A DNA stretch of 64,000 bases from the NCBI RefSeq assembly GCF_000026945.1, contig NC_012860.1, positions 1,054,001-1,118,000 on the forward strand, in the 5' to 3' direction. Numbering within the stretch: position 1 is the stretch's first letter; the number at the start of each line of letters is the position of its first letter. Shown piece by piece: positions 50,018 through 62,311 of this stretch. The position numbers and the translations under genes were made by a program. Source of the stretch: Candida dubliniensis CD36. Lineage: Eukaryota > Ascomycota > Pichiomycetes > Serinales > Debaryomycetaceae. The notes under the pieces were generated by a model. The model worked only from the letters and a program-made list of their open reading frames with translations. It ran no database searches and had not been told where the DNA came from.

Positions 50018-51142
50018 ATGAACAGATCCTCATATTCATCACAATCAGATAATCGATATCCACGAAGCCCAGTTGTATTATGCTCATTTTATTCAAGAAT
50101 TGGTGCCTGTCGACATGGTGAAAATTGTTCGAAAAAACACTTGAAACCAATTTCTTCGAGGACTATATTACTTGCTAATCTTTATCAGAATCCAAAATTG
50201 AATGATGACGAGTACAGGCATGGAAATTACAAAGGTAATGAAACCCTACAGTTGACAGAGAAAGAAGGTGTGACCAAGACCACCACTGAGGGTGCTTTGT
50301 CGCAGATAGATGACTCGCAACATCCTGATAGTAGCAAAGGATTGAATGATGAGACAGTTGAAACACAAGAGGCAGACACTGAGAGTCAGGAAAATATTGG
50401 TGAAAATGATGATGTTGAGATAAAACATAATGAAGATCAGAAAGGATCGGAAAATGCGAAAGAATCGGACAATATAGAATCTCCTAAAGAAGTCGAACGA
50501 GATAACAAACCTCAGCAAGGAGACACTCTAGAGAAAGTATCTGAAGATAATATCAAGCAAGAAGAAAATACACGAGAGAAAGAACTTGAGAATGTGGAAA
50601 AAGACAAACTCCCTGAACATCCAGCCGAATTCAAAATGCTGCAAACACAACACGATTTTGATCAATTCTTCCAAGATATTTTTGTCCATATTTCCAAATT
50701 TGGACAAATCAGTGATATTGCTGTGTGTGAAAATGAAAATAATCACCTTGCAGGAAATGTTTATGTCATGTTTGAAAGTCCGGAGGATGCATATAACGCC
50801 AACTTGCAATTAAATCAGGAATGGTATAATGGAAGACCAGTTTATAGTGAGTTGTCTCCGGTGAGTGATTTCAATGAGGCTTGTTGCGAAGCATACAGTT
50901 ACTACCACAACTGCGAACGTGGCGCAATGTGCAATTATATGCATATAAGACTACCATCGAGGGATCTTGAACAGTCCCTATATGAATCACAAACAAAGAG
51001 CTATATATTGAAGCAATTGGAGAAACTAAAAAGAGAACTTCCGGCTGACACAAAGCCTTCTGCTAGTACCAATGATGAGGAGACTAATGGGAATGAGAAA
51101 GGAATTTCTTCAACCATGGCATTGCTTGAACAGTTGTCGTGA
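50018..51142 (+). CDS. U2AF small subunit-like splicing factor, copy 2
   Basis: The 374-residue protein is a paralogue of the one at 22629-23747. It has CCCH finger 1 with C22, C31, C37 and H41 (CSFYSRIGACRHGENCSKKH), an acidic Glu/Asp/Asn-rich insert of about 140 residues, the U2AF-homology RRM (QDIFVHISKFGQISDIAVCE, YNANLQLNQEWYNGRP) and a second CCCH finger (CEAYSYYHNCERGAMCNYMH). Conserved domains are very close to copy 1 while the insert is unalike in sequence, which is Lys/Glu-rich there and more acidic here. U2AF35 proteins recognise the 3' splice-site AG with the large subunit. The second finger has eight residues between its first two Cys, against seven in copy 1, and is preceded by an extra Cys. 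Start ATG at 50018. Confidence 0.88.
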   Translation: MNRSSYSSQSDNRYPRSPVVLCSFYSRIGACRHGENCSKKHLKPISSRTILLANLYQNPKLNDDEYRHGNYKGNETLQLTEKEGVTKTTTEGALSQIDDSQHPDSSKGLNDETVETQEADTESQENIGENDDVEIKHNEDQKGSENAKESDNIESPKEVERDNKPQQGDTLEKVSEDNIKQEENTREKELENVEKDKLPEHPAEFKMLQTQHDFDQFFQDIFVHISKFGQISDIAVCENENNHLAGNVYVMFESPEDAYNANLQLNQEWYNGRPVYSELSPVSDFNEACCEAYSYYHNCERGAMCNYMHIRLPSRDLEQSLYESQTKSYILKQLEKLKRELPADTKPSASTNDEETNGNEKGISSTMALLEQLS

Positions 51143-51345
51143 TACTATAATGTACATAGTTGTGTAAACACAGTTTCCTCTTATTGACAACACTATTGGC
51201 CTTGACAAGGAGTTCTGTAACGACCGAGTGTTATGGGGAGGTGCCTGTTTTCCAGTGTAATTTTTTATACATATTGTATTTTTTTTTTTTTTTCTGAGAA
51301 TTTAATCAAATAAACACCAACGCCAATTCTACACCACTCTTGCAA

Positions 51346-52131
51346 ATGACAAAAACATCCCACTTGATTATATTACCGTGTCATTCAATATGGAAATCAG
51401 GTCCCAATTTAGGAGAAACACGAGATGAATGGCATTTGGTTGATTTTCAAATTGAAGGATATGATCATCTTGCATTCAAACAACAAATTGTAACTAGTCT
51501 TCAAGAATTGCAACAAGATCCTGAATCCTATTTGATAATATCAGGGGGTGAAACAAAATTAGATGCTGGACCGGTGTCGGAATCATTGTCTTATTATTTG
51601 TTAGCTTGTAAATTATGTCAAGATGATCTGTCGATCTTATCAAGAATATCAACTGAGGTGTTTGCACGAGACTCCTTTGAAAATGTTATTTTCCTGATAT
51701 GTCGATATTACGAATTATTTGAAACGTATCCAGAGAAAATTACAGTAGTGGGATTTGAATTCAAACGAGAAAGGTTTGTTAAACATCATTTACAGCAAGC
51801 ATTGTTGTTCCCAGAGACTAGAATCAATTATATTGGAAACTCGCCTGACCCAAGAGATCTTAATGAATTAGAAGTTAAAAAGTATTTTGACGACTTGAGT
51901 GAAAGTGAATTCAAATATGCCGTTAAACATTTTCAGAATGATTGGTATGGATTACTGGGATCTTTGTTGAAGAAAAAGATTGCTCGAAACCCATTCAGAC
52001 GATACCATGGTTATAGTGAAAGTAACCCAAAATTATCTGATTTCCTTCGAGCAATAAAAGATGACATCACCACTTCACGTTCAAATGAAAGTATTAGAGA
52101 GTTGCTTTTGGATATTGCGTGGGTAGAATAA
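51346..52131 (+). CDS. DUF218-family protein
   Basis: The protein is 261 residues from the ATG at 51346; a TTG two codons earlier is not used. The first strand 'HLIILPCHSIWKSG' is followed by 'YLIISGGETKLDAGPVSESLSYY', 'STEVFARDSFENVIFLICRY' and 'KITVVGFEFKRERFVKHHLQQAL'. This is the strand-helix order of DUF218 (YdcF/SanA-like) proteins, with GGET and the conserved 'E...A.DSFEN' element. Fungal members are uncharacterised; bacterial relatives bind nucleotides or act in envelope processes. No signal peptide or membrane helix, so cytosolic. It follows the U2AF-like gene by 203 bases and converges with ARO4. Confidence 0.78.
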   Translation: MTKTSHLIILPCHSIWKSGPNLGETRDEWHLVDFQIEGYDHLAFKQQIVTSLQELQQDPESYLIISGGETKLDAGPVSESLSYYLLACKLCQDDLSILSRISTEVFARDSFENVIFLICRYYELFETYPEKITVVGFEFKRERFVKHHLQQALLFPETRINYIGNSPDPRDLNELEVKKYFDDLSESEFKYAVKHFQNDWYGLLGSLLKKKIARNPFRRYHGYSESNPKLSDFLRAIKDDITTSRSNESIRELLLDIAWVE

Positions 52132-52285
52132 ACCAATCAACTTTTATTATTATTATTTTATAAACTCAATATGTATATATATAAAAGAATATATGCTGTT
52201 AGAAGTATCGAAATTATACACAAGAAGAATTTGATTGTTTTTGATTTGTTTTTGTTTTCACCATATTCACTTAGAAACACTCTGC

Positions 52286-53398
<1,113 letters not shown>

Positions 53399-54191
53399 TT
53401 AAGGAAACTGGTATACTTTCAACTAATTCAAACAATTAATGAAAGTATTATAATGATATTATTTATCGACAAAAATAACTAATATCAACAGGGAAGCGAA
53501 AGAAAATAGTAAAGACAAATAGAAAAAAAAAAAAAAAGAGAGAAAAGAAAAAATTTACAAAATGGTATTCAGGAAACTTGAAAAATGGCAAATTCTGTTC
53601 CTTTTTAATTTTTCAAAAATTTCTTCGATGTGCGTGGTGGTGATTTAGTCATAAAACTTTTTTTTTTTTTTTTTCAGTCATCATTGTCAATGTAAATAGT
53701 CCGTTGAACACGATGAAAAACTTTTTCTTTTTTTTTCAACACACATGCAATGGTGGCAATATAGTCTAGACAATTACAAGCCAGCAATGAGTCATTTATA
53801 TAATCGTACTCCTAATATGTATTGCCTTATTCTAGATTGTTGCAACACTGACCAGTCTAATTGATTGAAGGTGATTTTGACATCCTTTAATCCTAAAGGA
53901 AGGCCAAAAGTTTCATCTATAGCCTCATCGCTAAAAATTGAAACAAAAAAATCAAATACATGTGGGTAAGTTTGGACTTCCTATTTAGGCAAGAATCTGA
54001 GAAAAGGCTTGGTATTAGTTTTTGAATAAACTATTGATTTCATGCGCACGACTTATATGTAATCAAGAAAACCGAGAAAAACATAGGCTGATAACGTGTT
54101 GATTCTTTCATCTTTTGTTTACAATGTTATCTCTCAAATGATTTACCAAAAAAAAAAAACTCTTAGGTAATTAAACATCAAGTATCTTGCT
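53399..54191. other. Divergent promoter region of ARO4 and BTN1
   Basis: About 0.79 kb. It holds the Gcn4 site, A and T tracts (53522, 53660, 53725) and no coding frame. Confidence 0.75.
53788..53794. promoter_or_regulatory. Gcn4 binding site (ATGAGTCAT) upstream of ARO4
   Basis: A full 9-base palindromic ATGASTCAT, the best Gcn4 site, lies about 390 bases from the ARO4 ATG and about 400 from BTN1. It supports general amino-acid control of ARO4. Confidence 0.65.
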
Positions 54192-55472
54192 ATGTTTATA
54201 ATCTCGGAAACGCAACGAACATTTGCTTCATTTTTCATATTTGGTTTATTAAACAACATCTTGTATGTTATTATCTTATCCGCAGCAATAGATCTTGTGG
54301 GGCCATCAACTCCCAAAGCAATTGTGTTATTGGCCGATATCATTCCATCATTTTCTTTTAAAGTGGCAGCACCATTTTTTATCCATGCTGTACCATATAT
54401 AATTCGATTATGGACATTAGTGGCATTATCGGCCACAGGGATGGTATTAATATCATTGAGTCCCACCAATGTTATTAGTTGGAAAATCTTGGGGATCACA
54501 TTAGCGTCATTATCATCAGGGTTAGGAGAAATTAGTTTTTTACAATTGACGCATTATTACGAAGAGAATTCTGCAATTGGTGGATTTTCAAGTGGGACCG
54601 GAGGAGCAGGCTTATTTGGTAGTTTTTTGTTTATGATGTTGACTAATGTCATGGGATTCCCGGTATGGGTGGTGTTATTGATTTGTGCAATATTTCCTAG
54701 TGGGTTTCTTATTACTTATTTCAATTTGTTGCCCTTGCCAATGCATGAATATCAAGTGATATTACAGCAGCAACAGGAACGCGAAGAGGAACAAGAAGAG
54801 GAAGAGTATCAACAACAGTTACATGACGAAGCGGGAAACCAAAACCTCGAGTCAATAGGTGAGGTGAAATATTCTGTGGACTACATGAGTAGACACGTTC
54901 AAAACACAGTACAGAAAATCAAACCGCTTATTTTACCCTATATGCTACCATTAACCACAGTTTATATATCTGAATACGTGATCAATCAAGGCATTTCACC
55001 AACTTTGTTGTTTCCTTTGAAAGAGGTACCACAGTGGTTGATATCAAATTATCGAGACATTTATGTTGTCTATGGATTTTTATATCAATTGGGGGTATTC
55101 ATATCTCGATCATCAGTAACAATGGGAATCAGAATTAAAAGATTGTATTTATTGTCGGTTTTGCAATTTGTAAATGTAATAATTACACTTTGTCAATCGA
55201 TATATGATTCCCCTTTCCATCTGATTTGGTGGTTATTTTTATTAATTTTTTATGAAGGATTGTTAGGTGGAGCAAGCTATGTGAATACTTTTAAATCAGT
55301 TAGTGAACAGGTTTCAAGAACGAAAAGAGAGTTTAGTATGGGATGTGTCAGTATCAGCGATTCATTGGGTATAGTTATTGCTGGATGTATCAATTGGTCG
55401 TTGGAATTGAAATTGTGTCATTTGCAAGTGGCACGGGGTAGAGATTGGTGTCTCAAAGGGGGGTCAATATAG
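54192..55472 (+). CDS. BTN1: Battenin/CLN3-family vacuolar membrane protein (Btn1/Yhc3)
   Basis: The 426-residue protein has about ten membrane helices. Family marks are 'FFIFGLLNNILYVIILSAA', 'IVLLADIIPSFSFKVAAPFF', 'GLGEISFLQLTHYY', 'GFSSGTGGAGLFGSFLFM' and 'GISPTLLFPL'. Yeast Btn1/Yhc3 (about 408 residues) is the homologue of human CLN3; it sits in the vacuole and Golgi and affects vacuolar pH, arginine transport and SNARE traffic. A Gln/Glu-rich loop (about 195-230) between helix groups is cytosolic and species-variable. A CTG codon (within 'PFHLIWW') would be Ser here. Start ATG at 54192, divergent from ARO4. Confidence 0.92.
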   Translation: MFIISETQRTFASFFIFGLLNNILYVIILSAAIDLVGPSTPKAIVLLADIIPSFSFKVAAPFFIHAVPYIIRLWTLVALSATGMVLISLSPTNVISWKILGITLASLSSGLGEISFLQLTHYYEENSAIGGFSSGTGGAGLFGSFLFMMLTNVMGFPVWVVLLICAIFPSGFLITYFNLLPLPMHEYQVILQQQQEREEEQEEEEYQQQLHDEAGNQNLESIGEVKYSVDYMSRHVQNTVQKIKPLILPYMLPLTTVYISEYVINQGISPTLLFPLKEVPQWLISNYRDIYVVYGFLYQLGVFISRSSVTMGIRIKRLYLLSVLQFVNVIITLCQSIYDSPFHLIWWLFLLIFYEGLLGGASYVNTFKSVSEQVSRTKREFSMGCVSISDSLGIVIAGCINWSLELKLCHLQVARGRDWCLKGGSI

Positions 55473-58400
55473 AGATAGTACAATACCACATATTTAGTTG
55501 CTTGTGGCTGTTTATGTTCTGTATGTGTTAGAGTGATTTTTTTTTAAAAAAAAAAAGAGAAGCAGCACCGTCGCAGGAAATGTTATTGTTGTAGGGGTAA
55601 TGATACGTGGTCAGACTACTGAAAGCAATCATTTGCCTTGTAAATATGAATATCTTTTAAATACAATTTAGTAATAGCATATAGATTTACGGCAATATAG
55701 AGTGTAATGATTTATATTAGGAAGGACGCACGTGTATATTTTGCTTTGCTTATTGCGTAGTTGTGGAAACCTTGTTTGCAATTTCATACGTTAAGCTAAT
55801 AAAGGAGAAGCATATGAAGTTGAATCTGGATGATGGATCTATAGTAAACTAGTCACGATAAACCATTTTGAATTACTTCCAAAAACCTTTCAGATACATA
55901 TTTTAATTTTAGCTTCAAAATTGAACCAATTTTCACCTAAAAGAGAAAACAATAGCAAGTACCCACTAGTACACAAAATTTGACACAGTCATCATTAGCA
56001 ATGATAACGTTGGATTCTATTGTGCTATTACAGTGGATATTCTCTTTCATTTGGCATCTCAATTTCATCTTGTTGCAAATATCGCGTATGCTCTTATTTG
56101 CTATCACCAAATATTAATTGCATGTAATCTCCTACTGTTGCATATTTGAGATCGTAGAATTAATCATGCAGGTGTTAGAATAAATGAATTATTACACAAA
56201 ATTGTGAAAGATATGAGAAAAAAAAAAAAAAAAAACAAGGAAATGCTATCAGTGATAACCAATACAAGATCTTTCACTTTTTTATCAGTAATGAAGTGAC
56301 CAACTAAGAAGTAAAAAAGAAATCAGCTTTTGCTGAAGATTTGGAAAATGGTCCCACTCTTCGATTTTGTTGTTACTTTTTTTTTTTTTTAATTTTTAAA
56401 TCCATGAGATCTAAATGCATACTCTAAAAGAGCGCAAACAAACAAACGTCATAAACAATATAAAATGTAACAGGATACCATATTAACTAAAGATCAGTAA
56501 GCATACCCGCAATACCCCGCCGTACTCACCATTGTAATAGCTATTCTTATTAGTATCATCATTGGTATTGTTTTGTTTAGTTCATGCTTTTAATTTACTT
56601 ACAAAATGAAATCTCAACCAGTGACGTTGTATATATTGTTTTACTGAAAAGTGGCGGAGATAAGAAAAAAGAAGAGGCTGAATACGTATATGCATGGATA
56701 TATGCAATATGTATTAGTTTCCGAATTAAAAAAAAAGTCTTGATAATCAGAAACCATCCCAAACGATTTCTATTTTGGGCAAATCTAAGATATCTGATTA
56801 TTTTGCACGCTTTCGCAAAAAGTTGAAGTCGTTAATAATTTTGATGTTAAAATGAAGGATGGAGTTTAGACATGTTTCAGATATAAATTTTTCAAAAAAT
56901 GGCATAATGGTTTTGAAAGAATGTTTGAAGTATGTATCACAGGTCATCAATTGAAGTCTTTTCAAATGGAATTTTAAGAAGAATTGATAACCAAAATAGG
57001 TTGAACCACAAGATGTATATGAGACACAGAAGGTACAAGTCTTACAAGAAGTTTGGAAAGTTTGGTTATCCTCATTAGACTAAATTCCCAAACTTTTTAG
57101 ACTATCGCGTTGCATTGTTTTCTTCTGGTTCATGAAACTAAAATTGTGGTTTCTTTACGTTTTTGTTGAGCGATATTTTACCAGCCAAGCAGATACTGAT
57201 CAAACTGGAAATCTAAACTAACGATCAACTTTAAACGAAACATATACAGCATTGCGCAGGTTTTTTTTTTTTTTTTTTTAGGTTTGGGTTGACACATTTC
57301 TGACACATTGAATGTTGTATGTGACACATCTATATTTTAAGTTATTTCCAAATTTAGAATTAGTGATATAATAGCTTAATAGATGAATAATCATTCCAAT
57401 GTAGGAATGTTTTGCACATGAATGTCTCTGGACTGATCTATTCCTTAGAGAACAACAATTCAGGAGAATAAAAACAAACGGTGACGATGACAACGGTGAT
57501 TTAAAATAATTGGAACTCCGAAGACGTGCAAAATGAAACAAAAAAAAGAATTGCATACTAAATGACATTTTGTGTGAGATAGTTGAAGATCTTCCAACAT
57601 CAAGAATCTTTTAAATCTGTTGGGACTTATCTCTCGTCTGTGAACGAAATATCTTACAGTCTAAACAGTTTAATTTTTTTTTAATAAATGTTTTTACCAT
57701 TTGTAAAATCCAAACAAAGTAAACCAAAAGGAGGCTTAGATAGAGGTGTAATATAACTCACTGTCTAGACGACAAGTATGGGTAAATTGTCTATACCGTA
57801 ATCGTTGTGGTGATAGAAAGGATTTCATTCAAATCACAGCCAATACTGACAAAAAAAAACAACAACTAATAATAAAAAGATTTAAAAAATCGAAGATTAG
57901 AATGCACAATTAAACAATGCTAAAGTGTTCAGTCATTTACATATATATTCAAGTAAGAAATATTAGTGCTTTCAATCATTGTTTGTCTTCAAGTTTTCTT
58001 TGTAGTAAAATCACAAAGTAGTAAAATCGCATGATTTTGGTTCTGGGGTGGATTTTTTTTTTTTGCCTACAACTAGATTACATATTCAACAATGTCGAAA
58101 AAATGAATTGAAACGTTAGACGTTTATGTGAGATGGTGGGACTAAAATCAAAAAATCAAAATGAAAACAAAAAACAAAAAGGACTACCTCCTCAATTTCA
58201 ACCCATTCAAACTAAAATAGGACAATAGTTTAAAAATTGAACAAAACCATGTTCATGAAAACAAAAACAAGCATAGAAGTTTTTGGTTGGTTGGTAAAAG
58301 GAACAGATCGTTTTTTTGTTTGACGACGTGTTTCAGGATTGCACGGAATATCTCTCCCTTACTGAAAAAAAATCTTTTCTCCTTCTTTTTTGTTCCTTTG

Positions 58401-61011
58401 TTCAACATCTTTTATAAGCTACTTTGTTAGATTGATTATGATTGTTTAACTTTATTAACATAGTAGATGGCTTTGAAAACAAACTCTGAAATTGGCATCA
58501 TTATACCGTAAAGCTTTTTTTTTTTTTTTGTTGTTGTTGTAGTTTTACACATTACAACAGTTATTTGTACTGATTTTTTTCCGTTTTTTTTTTTCTAGCA
58601 ACTAACAAACCAGTTGGAAAAAGAGACCAAACATAACCTAATCGAGACCGAAACAAACAATATGAAAGATTGATAATACGTATTGCACAGACGACCAAAT
58701 TGTTTATAATCTGACTTTGCATTGTTGAAAATAAACCATCACAATGGTCGGCCAATTGTGTAATACTTAAACAATGTATAATAATAAAGGAACCAACTCA
58801 ACAAGAACCAACAATTAATAGACAAAAATTACCTTTGTTATAGTTTTACCTGCTCTACAGTGGATTCTGGTTTTTGTTATTATTACCACAGTTAATCAAT
58901 CGTGCATCTTATGGGACTCCACATAGAACTCAAAGCCCCCCATTTTCAGTAACTTCTTAACCAACTACAAGGTCGGACTTTATATGAATAGGTATTTGAC
59001 CGACAATAAATGATGCATTAAGGCAAAAACTGTAAACCCAGTAGGATTACAATGGATGAGGGTATACGTGATTCGTCTTATTTGGTAGTTTGAGTTCTGG
59101 TCTTATCTGGTCTGATCAGTACTATAAGAAAAAAGAAAAGACTGGTAACGGAATTATAAATGTGATTGGTTTATGAGGACAAACTGAAAACATAAAAACC
59201 ATACTGTGCTATATGTTGAAAGCTGACAGAAATAAATAAAAATGTCAATAACTATATTATACCCACACACAAAATTGGGTTTATCTATTGTAAATTAAAT
59301 TAGATGTATCTCATGACCCTTTGGTCAAAAACTGTAACACAATATCGTGTTGGTATTGTTATTATTGAATTCAAGTTTTATTGTTTTCAATGGTTGTTAT
59401 TTTGTTTGTTTTTGCTACTTGCAGTTTAGATCATTATCCCACTAAGTGATGTAAATCTTCAGAAGCAAATAAAACTATCCCACCAACGTGTTTCTCCATG
59501 ATATGAAAATGGCCAGGGCTTTGGTTTACTTTATACATAAAAAAAAAAAGTGCCTTTACAGACAAACCAATTGAAATAACCTTAAAATAAAGAAAAGTTC
59601 ACAAATCTGTGGGCTCTACACTTTGAGGTTTGGTTTTCTTTATCCGATTGAATAGGATTAAAGTTACCGTCAACCAAGCCAAATTTTAATGGTATTAATA
59701 ATATAGAAATATGGTTAATTTTAATCACGGCACATTTTATGTGAAGACAATAGGAACAATCAAAACCAACAAATATCATATTCCAATTTTTCTCAATTTT
59801 TCACATAGTACATGTAGTTGGTGGGTGAATTGAATAATATATGGCTTGCTATCCCTACTATGCATCCCACACAATGTAGTGGATGTTTTCTTTATTATAC
59901 TTTTCAAGTACCACAGATAGCGATTTATAAAAAAGTAATTACACTAAATTATTATAATAATAAGCATATTCTCCAAAAAAGATAACTTTCTGTTTTATGT
60001 TGGGTTTAATCTCAGGTAATTCATCCATACTAATCCTTTTGTATTACGCCATAAGATTAGTGAATGAAAAACGAAAATAAGACAATGCATTGTTGTTGTA
60101 GTATTGTGAAATCTCGAGTGTCGCAAAATTCACGACGTTTATTTTTTTTTTTTTTCCCTTCATATGTTTAAAATCCTGTTTCGACATTTACACATGGTTG
60201 AAATGATTATCAAAAGTATAACAGATAGAATTAAATGTGGACCAAATTGTAGTAGTAGCAATAAGTTTGGGCTTTTTTAAAACAATGGTATTATCAAAGT
60301 GAAAGAAACTTAATACCTTACGTGTTTACCAAAGAAAATGCAAAATTAAAGTGAAAGCGCAATCATATTTAATAGTTAAATTTATGTGGTGTTATGAATA
60401 ATCATGATCCTTGATGGCTATAATTGGTTGACTGGATGGCTTTTGGTCCGCGGTAGATGAATATTTTAGTGGAAGCATTTGTTGTAATAGCATGTGTTTA
60501 CATGTAGTAATATAATTTCACAGCATCCTTGTTCTCTGAAGCAAGAATTAGCGATAATGAATATAGTATTAAATAAAAAAAAAAAACTGCAATATATATT
60601 TTTACTCATTATAATGTATGTTGAGCCCAAACACAGTTATGAGACAGACAGAAGTTGAAAATGGTCATGTGTGTGTGATAAATTGATGTTGCAATCTATA
60701 TGTTTCCCCGAAATATAGGTTAAAAATAACTTCCTTTCTACTTTCTATTCTTTTGAAAACAAATTGGTACGCTTTTGTCCTTCCTTTAGAATTAATAGAA
60801 AGCAGAAAATCTTTCTGTTATAGAATGAATTGAAATGGGTTGATCTCTGGATATAAGTATCCACTCTAATAATCTTTATTTTAGTCTTCATTTTCCTACA
60901 TTCAGAGATAACAAGATAAGAAAAATGAATTAGCAACAAAATTTAATTCTATAGATGGCATTGGTTAAGAGAGATAACCTAATATCATGGGTTAAGATCC
61001 TAACCAAGGCC

Positions 61012-61033
61012 GATTGATTGATTGATTGATTGA
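61012..61033. repeat. GATT tetranucleotide repeat
   Basis: Five GATT units in tandem within the gene-free stretch; likely length-variable. Confidence 0.9.
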
Positions 61034-62287
61034 ATGCACGATAATGAATCTTAAATTGATAGGATTCATAACCTCTATTTCACAATTTTATTCTTCTTCG
61101 ATTCTAACCCTTGTGTGAGATACAAGTGTACAAGGATCATATTGATCAATCTTTATCTTGGGTTATGATATTTCTTAATTTCTTGAAAATGGAACTAAAC
61201 CCAAAATATAGTAAAAGGTTAAATTGTATTGTTTATCAGTTTCTTCCACTTTTTAGTACAATTTTTTTTTAAGGTTATGAAAGGTCCTTTAACCTAATTT
61301 GACGATGATATAATAATCTGTGACAAGATGAAAGTTTAAGAGAATTTATCTAGTAATTCAGTTTCTTGATAAGGTTATTTCTTAAGTGAATTGGAGTTTG
61401 TCTGTTGTTTGGTCATAAATTCAATTCGAATGAATTTTTGGTAGGTGTTGCATTTGGTGCTAGGAAATAATTTTTAAAATAAAAACTTACCAATCTTAGT
61501 CAGTTTTGTTTCTCAACTGATATAGGACCACAATATATTAAAGTAAATAGAAAAAGCGCAAAAAAGAAAAAGGAAACTATTGACTTTAGAATTTGGTTTC
61601 ACAAACCAAAAATAAAGCCAATTCTAGTAGACGGATGAATGGTAGTAAAGTTAGTTACTGTGGTTGTAAATAGTTGGAAAACAACAACAGTAGCAGCTAC
61701 AAAGATCAATATCCAAATTTCCACTAAATTTTAATGAGGAGGATGAAGAATTGACAATTTTCTTTTCTGAAAAAAGAAATGTTGGAAATTACCCCGTATA
61801 ACAATAATATTAAAACATATCTGAATAACAAAATCTACAAGCTTCAAAAAATTTTTCTAATATATACGCATGTCCCTCTATTTGTTTTTGCTGGTTGTTA
61901 TTATATCAGGAAGCTTAATCTGAACTTTAACTGCTTTTTTTTTTTTTTTTTGGTTGACGAATGGCTTTCCTTGCTCGCTACCATATGTTGTAAATATATA
62001 AACTTTTTACACTAAGAATTCTAAAGTTCAATATTACGTTTAACTTTTCATTGTTGTTGTGGTTGTTGGTGGTGGTGATGGCATTCATGATGTTTATTTA
62101 GATATAAAATACGATGCATTCTATTTTAATTTTAATTTTAATTTTTTTTTTTTGCAACGATTGTTGTAATATGCGCTTTTTAATTTTTATTTGATTTGAA
62201 TATTAACATAAAAATAATAATCGATGGCGGATAATTCTTGATAAATCCGGTCTATACCACATATACAGTATAACCTTAAATGAGTAA

Positions 62288-62311
62288 TAATAATAATAAT
62301 ATTATTATTAT
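62288..62311. repeat. TAA/TTA inverted repeat
   Basis: (TAA)n directly followed by its complement, able to form an AT-only hairpin with arms of about 11-12 bases and no loop spacer. Confidence 0.8.

Noticed and set aside
56584..56826. 80-codon frame in the gene-free stretch
   Set aside because: Hydrophobic and lysine mix typical of random AT-rich DNA; no start context or known domain.
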